Source: Allomesorhizobium camelthorni
GTDB lineage: Bacteria > Pseudomonadota > Alphaproteobacteria > Rhizobiales > Rhizobiaceae
Length of the DNA: 64,000 nt
Direction: 5' to 3'
Assembly: GCF_011045125.1 (NCBI RefSeq)
Contig: NZ_JAAKZF010000024.1
Coordinates: 1-64,000, forward strand
The notes below the pieces were generated by a model that saw only the letters and a program-made list of their open reading frames with translations, did not search any database and was not told the DNA's origin. This document shows positions 25,819 to 34,482 of this stretch, piece by piece (position 1 is the first letter of the stretch; the number at the start of each line of letters is the position of its first letter). The translations under genes and the position numbers were made by a program.

Positions 25819-27258
25819 ATGTCCATTCGTTACGCAACAGCTGCGGCGTGCCTGCTGGCGACAGCCGCGCCTGCATCCGCCGACATCCTGTGGGGCGTCA
25901 ACGGCCATCCTATAACTGCCTATCCGGGAATCCCCGTCGAAAGGCAGCTCGACCACATCAAGGACCTCGGCATGAAGTCATACCGGGTCAACGTCACGAG
26001 CGATGAGAACGCAGACATCCTCGCGGATCTTGTCCACGCCGGAAAGGTGAGGGGGATCGAAATCCTGCCCGTCATAACACCCGACATAGTGGACCTCGAA
26101 AAGGACAGCCCGGACGAACTCTACGCGAAGACCCGGAAGCTGGCGGTGACGCTCGGCACCAGGTTCAAGGACGACATCCGCGTCTGGGAACTCGGCAACG
26201 AGATGGAGAACCACGCCATCATCAAGCCGTGCGAGAACCGCGACGACGGCTCCAAGTATCCGTGCGAGTGGGGACCAGCGGGAGGCACGGAAGCGCTCGA
26301 CTATTACGGCCCGCGCTGGGTCAAGGTGAGCGCCGTCCTCAAGGGTCTTTCCGACGGCATGACCGAGGTCGATCCCGCAATCCGCAAGGCGATCGGAACC
26401 GCCGGATGGGGCCACACAGGCGCATTCGCGCGGATGAAGCAGGACGGCATCGCCTGGGACATCTCGGTCTGGCACATGTACGGCGAAGACCCCGAATGGG
26501 CGTTCAGGGAAATCTCGGGCTACGGCAAGCCGATCTGGGTCACCGAGTTCAACAATCCGTACGGAAGCCAGCGCAGCGAGCGCCAGCAGGCCGACGGCAT
26601 CAAGCACACGATGACGCGTCTCCGCGAACTCAGTGAGAAGTACAAGGTCGAGGCGGGACACATCTACGAACTTTTTGACGAGCCCTACTGGGCTCCCAGC
26701 TTCGAAGCCAACATGGGATTGGTAAGGCTCGCCCCGGACCCGGCGAACGAGGGCAAATGGATGGCCGGGGAACCGAAGCCCGCCTACAAGACGGTGCGCG
26801 ATTTCACCCGCGGCCCGCGGCCGCTGCCCAAGCCCAACCGTGACTGCGACACCGAGACCACGGCTGCCGGCGAAGCCATGCCCGTGCGGCAGGCGAGCTT
26901 TGCCTTCTGTCTCGTCCTTGGCCGCGAGGGCGACAGCGACAGCGTGGGGCAGTGGGCGTCCGCCATGGAGAACGGGGGGGCCAAACTCGCCGACATGATC
27001 CTGGAATTGATGCGCTCGGCAGATTTCGAGGGCAGGTACGCCACCATAGGCCTCAGTGACCGCGCCTACATCAGCTTCCTGTACCATCTGCTCCTGAACC
27101 GCCCCGCGGACGATTGGGGAATGGAAACCTATGCCCGCCAGCTGCGCGCGGGGACCATGACACGGGAGGCCGTGGCCTTCGGAATCGCCGACTCGGAGGA
27201 GTTCAAATCCATGCACGCCGCCATCCGCGAAGCCACCGCGGTCCCGACACCGGGCTGA
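25819..27258 (+). CDS. Secreted glycoside hydrolase-like protein with C-terminal DUF4214 domain
   Basis: The protein has 479 residues. A Sec signal (to about residue 21, PASA/D) is followed by a TIM-barrel glycosidase domain. The likely acid/base is Glu128 in WELGNEMEN and the likely nucleophile Glu243 in IWVTEFNNPYG, as in clan GH-A families such as GH5 or GH39. From about residue 380 comes a DUF4214-like domain (FCLVLGREGDSDSVGQWAS, AYISFLYHLLLNRPADDWG), a module common on secreted proteins. Perfect AAGGAGG lies nine bases before the ATG. The gene starts a cluster with a second glycosidase-like gene and a pyruvyl transferase, so it probably cleaves or trims the EPS outside the cell. Confidence 0.8.
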   Translation: MSIRYATAAACLLATAAPASADILWGVNGHPITAYPGIPVERQLDHIKDLGMKSYRVNVTSDENADILADLVHAGKVRGIEILPVITPDIVDLEKDSPDELYAKTRKLAVTLGTRFKDDIRVWELGNEMENHAIIKPCENRDDGSKYPCEWGPAGGTEALDYYGPRWVKVSAVLKGLSDGMTEVDPAIRKAIGTAGWGHTGAFARMKQDGIAWDISVWHMYGEDPEWAFREISGYGKPIWVTEFNNPYGSQRSERQQADGIKHTMTRLRELSEKYKVEAGHIYELFDEPYWAPSFEANMGLVRLAPDPANEGKWMAGEPKPAYKTVRDFTRGPRPLPKPNRDCDTETTAAGEAMPVRQASFAFCLVLGREGDSDSVGQWASAMENGGAKLADMILELMRSADFEGRYATIGLSDRAYISFLYHLLLNRPADDWGMETYARQLRAGTMTREAVAFGIADSEEFKSMHAAIREATAVPTPG

Positions 27259-27286
27259 AAGAAGAGGCCGATCCGGAGGAAGTACC

Positions 27287-28648
27287 ATGGCAATACGCCT
27301 CGCGCCTCTTCTCGTGGCAGCCAGCCTGCTGGCGGCCACATCCGGCGGGAGCCAAGCGGCCTGCGGAAGCATTGGCGGGATTGAGTTCCCGCTGCGGGTC
27401 TCACCCGGAAAGCACTATCCGACAGATAGGGTAGGCCATCCGTTCTTCATGCACGGCGAGGCGGCCTGGTCGCTGATCGCCGACCTCAAGGAAGAGGAAG
27501 CATACCGATACCTTGACGACCGCAAGGCCCGTGGGTTCAACACCGTGCTGGTGAGCCTGCTTGAGCACAGATTTGCCCGCAACGCGCCTGCGAACGCCTA
27601 TGGTGAGAGGCCGTTCGCCAAAGATGATTTCGGCACCCCGAACGAGGCGTATTTTGCCCATGCCGACCGCATCCTGCAGAAGGCATGCGAACTTGGTTTC
27701 CTGGTGATGCTTACCCCGGCATACCTGGGTTACGGGGGATTGGTCGACGGCTGGTACGGGGAAATGACACAAGCTGGATCCGAAAAACTTCATGCTTATG
27801 GCCGCTTCGTCGGCAGCCGCTACCGGGACTTCGAAAACATCATGTGGGTCAACGGGGGAGATTTCGACCCTCCCGACATGGACCTCGTAAGGGCCGTGGC
27901 AAACGGCGTCATGGAAGAGGACCCCGATGCCCTTGGCACCGTCCACAATGCCCCGGAAACGGCACCGCTCGAATTCTGGGGCTACGAACCTTGGCTTCAG
28001 GTCAACAATGTCTACACCTATGGCCCCGTCCATTCGGCGGCGATCCGTGAGCACAATATCGGCAGGGGCATGCCTTTCTTCCTTATGGAGAGCGCCTATG
28101 AGTTCGAACACGGTGCCGACGAGCACCGGGTCCGCATCCAGGCCTACCATGCCATTCTCTCGGGCGCGTTCGGGCATCTCTACGGCAACAACCCGATCTG
28201 GCATTTCGGAGGCCCCGGTCTCCATCCGCCCACCATGGAGTGGACGGAAGCCTTGGACAGCCCCGGCGCACGAAGCATGGAAATGCTTCTCGAATTCGTC
28301 TCTTCCGTCAAATGGTGGCTGCTCGAACCAGACAGCAAGAACAGGCTTTTGGTCGACGGCATCGGCAAGGACATGAAGAGAGCGGTCGCGGCCATGGCCA
28401 AGGACGGTTCCTTCGCAGTCGTCTACATGCCAGGCAACAAGGGTGTGACGGTCGATCTTGCGCGGTTTCCGGCTTCGTTGGTCGCCGCGCGCTGGCGCGA
28501 TCCCACGAGCGGGGAGGTGACCGTGGTCGACGGGTCGCCATTCACGGCCGGGACGCACAGTTTCAAACCGCCAAGAAACAACGGCCGCGGATACCCGGAC
28601 TGGATTCTGGAACTTGTCCCCGCCGACCCGACGGAGCAGAGCCAATGA
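27287..28648 (+). CDS. Secreted apiosidase-like (DUF4038/GH140-type) glycoside hydrolase
   Basis: The protein has 453 residues with a Sec signal (about residues 1-24, SQA/AC). The barrel shows HPFFMHGEAAWSLIADL, RKARGFNTVLVSLLEH, IMWVNGGDFDPPD (probable catalytic Asp) and PFFLMESAYEFE (probable catalytic Glu). A C-terminal beta domain follows (FAVVYMPGNKGVTVDLARF, ARWRDPTSGEV). Related proteins act on branched glycans. GGAGGAAGTACC precedes the ATG. It sits 28 bases after the first glycosidase gene and overlaps the pyruvyl transferase gene by four bases, so the three are one operon. The natural substrate is probably the EPS made here. Confidence 0.8.
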   Translation: MAIRLAPLLVAASLLAATSGGSQAACGSIGGIEFPLRVSPGKHYPTDRVGHPFFMHGEAAWSLIADLKEEEAYRYLDDRKARGFNTVLVSLLEHRFARNAPANAYGERPFAKDDFGTPNEAYFAHADRILQKACELGFLVMLTPAYLGYGGLVDGWYGEMTQAGSEKLHAYGRFVGSRYRDFENIMWVNGGDFDPPDMDLVRAVANGVMEEDPDALGTVHNAPETAPLEFWGYEPWLQVNNVYTYGPVHSAAIREHNIGRGMPFFLMESAYEFEHGADEHRVRIQAYHAILSGAFGHLYGNNPIWHFGGPGLHPPTMEWTEALDSPGARSMEMLLEFVSSVKWWLLEPDSKNRLLVDGIGKDMKRAVAAMAKDGSFAVVYMPGNKGVTVDLARFPASLVAARWRDPTSGEVTVVDGSPFTAGTHSFKPPRNNGRGYPDWILELVPADPTEQSQ

Positions 28649-29931
28649 GCGCCGTGCACGAACTGCGCGTCAGCCACGGAAAGCCGGGGCGGCCCTCAAG
28701 GCCACAAGGCGGGTCGGCGGCAACAACAGCCCGCGGCAGGGAAAAGAGCATTGCCGTCTTCGGCCTGTTCGGTTGCGGCAACCTTGGCAATGACGGCTCG
28801 CTCGAGTCCATGCTGTCGTTTCTCAAAGAGAAGCGTCCCGAGGCGCGGTTGTTCTGCATCTGCAAGGTGCCAGAAGTTGTGAGGGAAGATTTCGGGATCG
28901 ACACAGTCCCGATCCGGCTCCCGAAAAGGGAGGGGATCGCACGCCTTCTCGACCGCGTCTTCCTGAAAGTTCCCGGTATGGCCGTGAATTTCATCTATGC
29001 CCTGCGGCACATCCGCAAGGCCGGCGTCATGGTGGTCCCGGGAACGGGAATCCTGGACGACTTCGGCGACAGGCCGACGGGTTTGCCTTTCGACGTCTTC
29101 AAATGGTGCCTGGCCGCGCGCCTCATGGGGACCCGGATCGCCTTCGTCAGCATCGGTGCCGGACCGATCGGAAGCCGCCTCAGCCGATGGCTGATGACAA
29201 GTGCGGCCCGCATGGCCGACTACCGGAGCTACAGGGACACCGGCTCGAGGGAATTCATGGAGAAGGCCGGAGTCGACACCAGCCTGGACTCGATGTACCC
29301 CGATCTCGCCTTCAAGCTGCCAGTTCCGCAATCCGCCCCTGCCGCCCCTTCGCGCCCGCTCACCGTCGGCGTCGGCGTGATGAACTACCGCGGCTGGTAT
29401 GCTTTCGAAGAACGCGGGCAGGCGGTGTTCGAGGGCTATGTCGCGAAAATGGCGACGTTCGTAACCCGACTGCTGGCCAGCGGCTACAATGTCCGCCTGC
29501 TCACAGGCGATGAAGATGACGCACCTGCGGTCGAGGCTGTGATGGCCGCTCTGGGCGAAGCCGATACCGACAGACTGTCCTCGGAACCGGTCCACTCCCT
29601 GCACGACGTCTTCACTCAGATCGCCCGGACCGATCTCGTAGTGGCGACCCGTTTCCACAACGTGGTCGCTGCCCTGATGGCGGGGAAGCCCGTGATTTCC
29701 CTCAGCTATGCGGCCAAAAACGACCTGCTGCTGGAAAAGATGGGCCTTGGCGATTTTTGCCAGCATGTCGACAGCTTCGATGTCGGCCTTCTGGCCGAGC
29801 AGTTTTCGAGACTGGCGGAAAGCCGGGAAGAACATTCCCGGATGATCGTCTGCAAGGTTGGGAAATTCAGAAAGAGCCTCGAACTCCAGGACGAATACCT
29901 GCTCGCGACGGTGCTTTCAGGCTCCACCTGA
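28645..29931 (+). CDS. Polysaccharide pyruvyl transferase
   Basis: The protein has 428 residues. IAVFGLFGCGNLGNDGSLES, the glycine-rich loop VMVVPGTGILDDFGD, FVSIGAGPIGS and LVVATRFHNVVAALMAGKPV are typical of the CsaB/WcaK/AmsJ family. These enzymes add pyruvate ketals from phosphoenolpyruvate to sugar residues, giving the polymer negative charge. The ATG overlaps the preceding stop (ATGA), a sign of translational coupling. About 30 unconserved residues precede the domain. Confidence 0.88.
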   Translation: MSAVHELRVSHGKPGRPSRPQGGSAATTARGREKSIAVFGLFGCGNLGNDGSLESMLSFLKEKRPEARLFCICKVPEVVREDFGIDTVPIRLPKREGIARLLDRVFLKVPGMAVNFIYALRHIRKAGVMVVPGTGILDDFGDRPTGLPFDVFKWCLAARLMGTRIAFVSIGAGPIGSRLSRWLMTSAARMADYRSYRDTGSREFMEKAGVDTSLDSMYPDLAFKLPVPQSAPAAPSRPLTVGVGVMNYRGWYAFEERGQAVFEGYVAKMATFVTRLLASGYNVRLLTGDEDDAPAVEAVMAALGEADTDRLSSEPVHSLHDVFTQIARTDLVVATRFHNVVAALMAGKPVISLSYAAKNDLLLEKMGLGDFCQHVDSFDVGLLAEQFSRLAESREEHSRMIVCKVGKFRKSLELQDEYLLATVLSGST

Positions 29932-30096
29932 AAGTTGAGGGCCGACCATCCGAAGGCGGTAGACGGAGGCCAAGCCTCGTCGAACGGGGCAGCCCCATCG
30001 CCGATTGGCGTTCTCGCCCGTCCATCCATGAATACGTAGCCTCTCTGCGTCGGCCCTTCCCGGGTCAGGATCCACTCGAGAAGAGGTATGCGAGCG

Positions 30097-31158
30097 ATGA
30101 AAGTGCTGATGACGGGCCATCAAGGCTATATCGGTTCGGTGATGGTGCCGATGCTGCTCCAGGCGGGGCATTCGGTGACGGGCTACGACAGCGACCTTTA
30201 TAGGCGGTGCAGTTTCGCCGCGGGTGGCGACCAGTCTCACGTCCCCTCCATCCAGAAAGACGTCCGGGACGTGCAGCCGCGGGATCTTGAAGGATTTGAT
30301 GCCGTCATTCACCTGGCGGCGCTTTCCAACGATCCGCTGTCAGACCTCGATCCGAACGTCACATACGAGATAAACCACAAGGGGAGCGTCCGTGTCGCGA
30401 AGGCGGCCAAGGAGGCAGGCGTTTCGCGCTTTCTGCTCGCGTCGTCGTGCAGCAATTACGGGCAGGCTGGCGACGGGATGGTCGACGAAACGGGCGAGCT
30501 GAATCCGGTCACGGCCTACGGCTGGTCCAAGGTGCTCTCGGAAAGGGACATTTCCGAGCTCGCCGGCAGCAGCTTCTCTCCCGTCTACTTCCGTCCGGCG
30601 ACCGCCTACGGCCTCTCGCCGCGGCTCCGCTTCGACATCGTGCTCAACAATCTCGTCGCCTGGGCGGTCACCAAGGGGGTAATCCTCCTGAAGTCCGACG
30701 GGACGCCGTGGCGGCCGATCGTCCACATCGAGGACATTTCCAGGGCGTTCATCGCCGGGCTGGAAGCGCCGCGGGACGCCGTCCACAACCAAGCGTTCAA
30801 TGTCGGCCGGACGGACCACAATTACAGGATCCGCGACATCGCCGAGATCGTCGCCGACGTCGTGCCAGGCTGTCGGCTCGAATTCGCGTCCGATGCCGGG
30901 CCGGACAAGCGTTCCTACCGCGTCAGCTTCGACAAGATCGCGCTGGCGCTTCCTGCCTTCAAGCCGCAATGGGATGCCCGCAAGGGTGCCGAGCAGCTCT
31001 ACGAAGCCTACAAAAGGTCGAACGTGACGCTCGAGGAGTTCGAGGGGCCGCGGTTCCAGCGCATCGGCCACATCAGGCACCTCCTGGCAAACGGGCTTCT
31101 GGACGACCGGATGCGGATTGTCGAACCTGCGAGGCCAATGGTAGCCGCGGCGGAGTGA
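30097..31158 (+). CDS. NAD-dependent nucleotide-sugar epimerase/dehydratase
   Basis: The protein has 353 residues. [20 protein letters not shown] contains the GxxGxxG loop, and SSCSNYG and YGWSK give the Ser/Tyr/Lys active site. [15 protein letters not shown] and [20 protein letters not shown] are typical of extended SDR sugar enzymes. It is probably an epimerase or reductase in deoxysugar synthesis. I prefer the ATG at 30097 (AAGAGG ten bases upstream) to the one at 30088. A gene for a DUF4910 protein follows after six bases. Confidence 0.85.
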   Translation: MKVLMTGHQGYIGSVMVPMLLQAGHSVTGYDSDLYRRCSFAAGGDQSHVPSIQKDVRDVQPRDLEGFDAVIHLAALSNDPLSDLDPNVTYEINHKGSVRVAKAAKEAGVSRFLLASSCSNYGQAGDGMVDETGELNPVTAYGWSKVLSERDISELAGSSFSPVYFRPATAYGLSPRLRFDIVLNNLVAWAVTKGVILLKSDGTPWRPIVHIEDISRAFIAGLEAPRDAVHNQAFNVGRTDHNYRIRDIAEIVADVVPGCRLEFASDAGPDKRSYRVSFDKIALALPAFKPQWDARKGAEQLYEAYKRSNVTLEEFEGPRFQRIGHIRHLLANGLLDDRMRIVEPARPMVAAAE

Positions 31159-31164
31159 TCCGCG

Positions 31165-32478
31165 ATGGAGCACGTGAAGCCGGACGGCCTTGAGCAGTCG
31201 CCTCCCATCAGTGTCGGCGACGACATCTACGCCTTGGCTGCGCGGCTGTTTCCGATCCGCAGGAGCATCACGGGAGACGGCGTGCGCCGGACCTTGGACG
31301 TCCTCTCCGGTCACGTCGCGCTCGAGCGGCACGAGGTGCCCTCGGGGACGCAGGTGTTCGACTGGACTGTCCCGAAGGAATGGATCATCCGCTCGGCGAG
31401 CATCACGGGACCGGACGGGCAGAGGGTCGTGGACTTTGCCGACCACAACTTGCACGTCGTCAACTACAGCGTACCCTACAAGGGAATCCTGCCGCTCGAC
31501 GAGTTGCGGCCTCACATCCACACGTTGCCCGGGCAGCCGGATGTGATCCCCTACCGCACCTCCTATTACGCCCCGACGTGGGGCTTCTGCATGTCCTACG
31601 ACCGGGTATCGCAATTGCCCGACGGCCTCTACCGGGTGGAGGTCGATTCCGAACTCAAGGACGGCAGCCTGACTTACGGCGAGTACCTGCACCGTGGTAA
31701 GACAGAGCGGGAATTCCTCCTGTCAGCGCACATCTGCCATCCGTCCCTGGCCAACGACAACTGCTCGGGCCTTGCCCTGCTTGCGACCCTCGCGAAGCAC
31801 CTGGCGGCCAGGGAAACACGCTACAGCTACCGCTTCCTGTTTGCTCCGGGCACGATCGGCGCGATCACCTGGCTGTCCCGCAACGAGGACCGGACACATC
31901 TCATAGACCACGGCCTGGTGCTGTCCTGCGTGGGCGACGCGGGAAGCCCCACATACAAGCGCAGCCGCCGTGGCGACGCTTTCATCGACCGTGCCATGGC
32001 CCACGTGCTCGGGCATGAAGCCGGGGCAAAGGTGATCGATTTTTCGCCTTACGGCTATGACGAGAGGCAGTATTGCTCGCCGGGCTTCAACCTCCCTGTC
32101 GGCATGTTCCAGCGAAGCGTCCATGGCACCTTTCCCGAATACCACACGTCGGCCGACAATCTCGACTTCATCCGTCCCGAGCACCTGGCGGACTCCTTCC
32201 GTATCCTGAGCGAGGTGATCGATATCGTCGAAGGGGACTGGACGCCGTTGAACCTCGTCCCGAAATGCGAGCCCCAGCTCGGCAGGCGCGGACTCTACGC
32301 GGCCCTTGGAGGGCAGAAGTCGCAGGACGCAACCTCGATGTCACTGCTTTGGGTCCTCAACCTTGCCGACGGACAGCATTCGCTGCTGTCGATGGCCGAG
32401 CGTTCCGGACTGCCGTTCAGGGAAATCGCCGCCGCAGCGACAATGCTGTCTGACCACGGTCTTCTGGGTGACGCCTAG
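31165..32478 (+). CDS. DUF4910 aminopeptidase-like protein of polysaccharide clusters
   Basis: The protein has 437 residues. The M28-like fold is marked by AHICHPSLANDNCSGLALLA (candidate zinc His and Asp), LFAPGTIGAITWLSRNE, SPYGYDERQYCSPGFNLPVG and GTFPEYHTSADNLDFI. The C-terminus is a winged-helix-like segment (ATSMSLLWVLNLADGQHSLL). Proteins of this type recur in nucleotide-sugar and glycan clusters and have been suggested to act on amide or amino-sugar bonds rather than peptides. No signal peptide is seen, so it is cytoplasmic. It is co-transcribed with the epimerase upstream. Confidence 0.8.
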   Translation: MEHVKPDGLEQSPPISVGDDIYALAARLFPIRRSITGDGVRRTLDVLSGHVALERHEVPSGTQVFDWTVPKEWIIRSASITGPDGQRVVDFADHNLHVVNYSVPYKGILPLDELRPHIHTLPGQPDVIPYRTSYYAPTWGFCMSYDRVSQLPDGLYRVEVDSELKDGSLTYGEYLHRGKTEREFLLSAHICHPSLANDNCSGLALLATLAKHLAARETRYSYRFLFAPGTIGAITWLSRNEDRTHLIDHGLVLSCVGDAGSPTYKRSRRGDAFIDRAMAHVLGHEAGAKVIDFSPYGYDERQYCSPGFNLPVGMFQRSVHGTFPEYHTSADNLDFIRPEHLADSFRILSEVIDIVEGDWTPLNLVPKCEPQLGRRGLYAALGGQKSQDATSMSLLWVLNLADGQHSLLSMAERSGLPFREIAAAATMLSDHGLLGDA

Positions 32479-32633
32479 CCGGGGTCAAAGACTCATCGTC
32501 GGGCTCCATAGCTATTTCTGCGGCAGTTCTCATCCACTACGGTGAGATGTCTTATGGTCGCCGACGATGACGTTGTCATTTGCGAGCCCCAAAGCCATAT
32601 TCGTGTAGCACCCCATGTGATAGGAATTTAACG

Positions 32634-33043
32634 ATGGCTGAGGAGACGAAAGGCATGTTGCAGGCGCTGGACGCCCTCATCGACATGCAAAAGCGCATGT
32701 TGAAGTCCTGGGAGGGCACGAACGCCAGATTCGACAGAATCGACACTGAGATCGTCAAAATCACCAGACAGAATTTCAAAACGCAGGAAGATCTGGCCGC
32801 GTTCCGAACAGACATGTCTGCGTTCCGAACTGACATCACAGGCCGCATCGATGCGTTGGCATCACGAATGACCGAATTCGAAAACATGACCGGAACGCCG
32901 ACGAGACAAGAGCCGCCCGTGTGGAGATCGTCGGACTGCAGGACGAAGTTCTTAATGCCGTGCAGGCGGGTTTGAGCAACTTGGCCGATGCCAACGGACT
33001 CAGAGAAAGACTCGATGAGCTCGAGCGGCGAGTTGGACCGTAG
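32634..33043 (+). pseudogene. Coiled-coil hypothetical protein, frameshifted
   Basis: From ATG 32634 the frame reads a coiled coil (TKGMLQALDALIDMQKRMLK, FRTDMSAFRTDITGRIDALA). At about 32875-32905 the frame degenerates. One base over, ETRAARVEIVGLQDEVLNAV and LRERLDELERRVGP continue the same helical character to a TAG at 33041-33043. The intact protein would be about 136 residues. AGGA precedes the start. Function unknown; another single-base frameshift in this window. Confidence 0.55.
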
Positions 33044-33069
33044 TCCTCGAATTTGGATGGGGCAGGCAT

Positions 33070-33435
33070 CTACATCATGGAAAGCAGAACTGCCTGCATG
33101 TGCTCCCTGAGATCAAGCTCTCCACGCGCTTCGACCTGGAGAAGGTAGGTCGCCTTGGCCCGGCGGTCTGTGTCCGTTGCCGCGGGGAACCCGCACACGG
33201 CGACCAGCGCCTTTTCTTCGTCCCGGCTGGCTGCGGCATGGTCATTGCGACTTCCATTTGGCTTGCGGATCGCCATCATGAACTTGGCGTAGGCAGCCTC
33301 TTGCGTTTCAATCAACGTCCACAATGCGCGGGATGGCTTCTCCTCCCGCAAGTCTGCTGCGGTGCCGGTTCCGGCAATGGCCGCACCGATCGCGGCGGTT
33401 CCGGCCAGCATGTTGCGGCGGCTGATCCCGGACAT
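33070..33435 (-). CDS. Small Tat-exported hypothetical protein
   Basis: The protein has 121 residues. The N-terminus MSGISRRNMLAGTAAIGAA carries a twin-arginine-like motif and a hydrophobic stretch ending near GTGTAA, so it is probably exported by Tat. The mature part is helical and charged (SRALWTLIETQEAAYAKFM, EARGELDLREHMQAVLL), with no recognised domain. GGGAG lies nine bases before the ATG. It resembles short tail-like or chaperone-like proteins only in composition. Confidence 0.6.
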   Translation of the reverse strand: MSGISRRNMLAGTAAIGAAIAGTGTAADLREEKPSRALWTLIETQEAAYAKFMMAIRKPNGSRNDHAAASRDEEKALVAVCGFPAATDTDRRAKATYLLQVEARGELDLREHMQAVLLSMM

Positions 33436-33581
33436 GGTTGAACTCCCTGACTGTGCCCGAAGCAACGATAGCACGTCGATTGGCCCGATCCTGTCAGGAG
33501 CATGAAACCAGCAGAACGGGGGTGACGCGCCACCATGGCAGCCTGTTCTGGACAATGCAGACGCTTAGGGCAATCTGCCGC

Positions 33582-34121
33582 CTAATGAACCAGCTTCCTG
33601 AGCAGCGGCCACGACTTGTCCCTGTCCGACATCGCCGTCGGCATCAGCGGCCAGTTTATCGAAAAGACCGGATCGTTGTAGCGGACGCCCTTCGCCGCGT
33701 GGGGGGTGTAGAACTGCGAAATCATGTACGACACCTCGGCGTCGTCCGTCAGCGTCTGGAGCCCGTGGGCGAAGCCTTCGGGGATGTAGACCTGTTTCAT
33801 GTTTGCAGGCGTCAGCTCGAAGCCCAGCCAGCGGTTGCGGGTCGGCGAGTTGGGGCGCAGATCCACCACGACGTCGAAGACCGCTCCGCGCACACAGGAG
33901 ACGAGCTTCACCTCAGTGTATGGCTGCTCTTGGAAATGCAGCCCCCGCAGCGTTCCCTTCCTGACCGAATGTGACCTGCTGTGCTGGACGAAGCGCGTCG
34001 CCAGCCCGCAATCGGCCATCTCCTTTTCGCAGAACACGCGCGTGAAGGAACCGCGGTCGTCTATCGTCGGCGTCGGTTCGATCAGCCAGACACCCTTCAG
34101 TTCCGTTTCGGTAAACTGCAT
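33582..34121 (-). CDS. dTDP-4-dehydrorhamnose 3,5-epimerase-like protein
   Basis: The protein has 179 residues, the normal size of RfbC cupins. LRGLHFQEQPYTEVKLVSCV contains the catalytic His region. VVVDLRPNSPTRNRWLGFEL, YIPEGFAHGLQTLTDDAEV and GVRYNDPVFSINWP are family signatures. The enzyme epimerises C3 and/or C5 of a 4-keto-6-deoxy nucleotide sugar. The ATG at 34121 follows GAGGGCGAA. It is divergent from the C-methyltransferase gene, with 361 bases between them. With a CDP-type dehydratase in the window, the substrate may be a CDP- rather than dTDP-sugar. Confidence 0.88.
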   Translation of the reverse strand: MQFTETELKGVWLIEPTPTIDDRGSFTRVFCEKEMADCGLATRFVQHSRSHSVRKGTLRGLHFQEQPYTEVKLVSCVRGAVFDVVVDLRPNSPTRNRWLGFELTPANMKQVYIPEGFAHGLQTLTDDAEVSYMISQFYTPHAAKGVRYNDPVFSINWPLMPTAMSDRDKSWPLLRKLVH

Positions 34122-34205
34122 TTCGCCCTCAAACCCCCAGCCGGGCAAGGACCGGCAAGTCGAGTGTCCGGCATCGGCCGCCCCGCCTGGAAGAGCTACC
34201 TAAGA

Positions 34206-34219
34206 ATGTGGCTCCACAT
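34206..34219. promoter_or_regulatory. Perfect 14-bp palindrome ATGTGGCTCCACAT
   Basis: Two 6-base arms surround CT, 85 bases upstream of the 3,5-epimerase start and about 264 bases upstream of the C-methyltransferase start. It is a plausible operator shared by the divergent promoters. Confidence 0.4.
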
Positions 34220-34360
34220 ATAGCGGTATGCCGGGGGTGAATGCGTCCTCATCCGTGCGGCGGAAGACGCATCGCAATTGCTGTGCCGGCTCCGGTCCTC
34301 TACGCGCCCGTTTCATCTATAGGGCTGAGGCACCCTTCGGATGTCCAAATCGCAAACCGG

Positions 34361-34462
34361 GTGCCTGCCATCCTAACCTGCCTCTGTCGAAAAAGACGCA
34401 CTCTCTTCGGAGGCGTGGCAGGCACAGGTTCAGCGTTAGCCACCGCGTCTCCGTCTTTTTTC
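34361..34462 (+). promoter_or_regulatory. Structured mRNA leader candidate upstream of the C-methyltransferase gene
   Basis: GTGCCTGCC (34361-34369) pairs exactly with GGCAGGCAC (34417-34425). Inside is a hairpin with a UUCG tetraloop: ACGC and CTC (396-399 and 403-405 of 34000) pair with GAG and GCGT at 34410-34416. AACCTG (34375-34380) can alternatively pair with CAGGTT (34425-34430), and GAAAAAGACG (34389-34398) with CGTCTTTTTTC (34452-34462). The pairings are partly exclusive, as in attenuators or riboswitch-like leaders. The ribosome binding region follows within 20 bases. Confidence 0.45.
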
Positions 34463-34482
34463 AAATCCAGCGGGGACCAAGG

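Larger units (their letters stand above)
34122..34482. other. Divergent promoter and structured leader region
   Basis: This 361-base stretch between the epimerase and C-methyltransferase genes has no convincing gene. It contains a perfect 14-base palindrome at 34206 and a set of inverted repeats at 34361-34462 just before the C-methyltransferase start. Confidence 0.6.

Noticed and set aside
25978-28645. Long minus-strand open frames opposite the two glycosidase-like genes
   Set aside because: No ribosome binding sites and no recognisable domains; the plus-strand genes have perfect signals and catalytic motifs.
30340-31692. Minus-strand 450-codon frame across the epimerase and DUF4910 genes
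   Set aside because: It spans two unrelated plus-strand genes and has no family-like segment.
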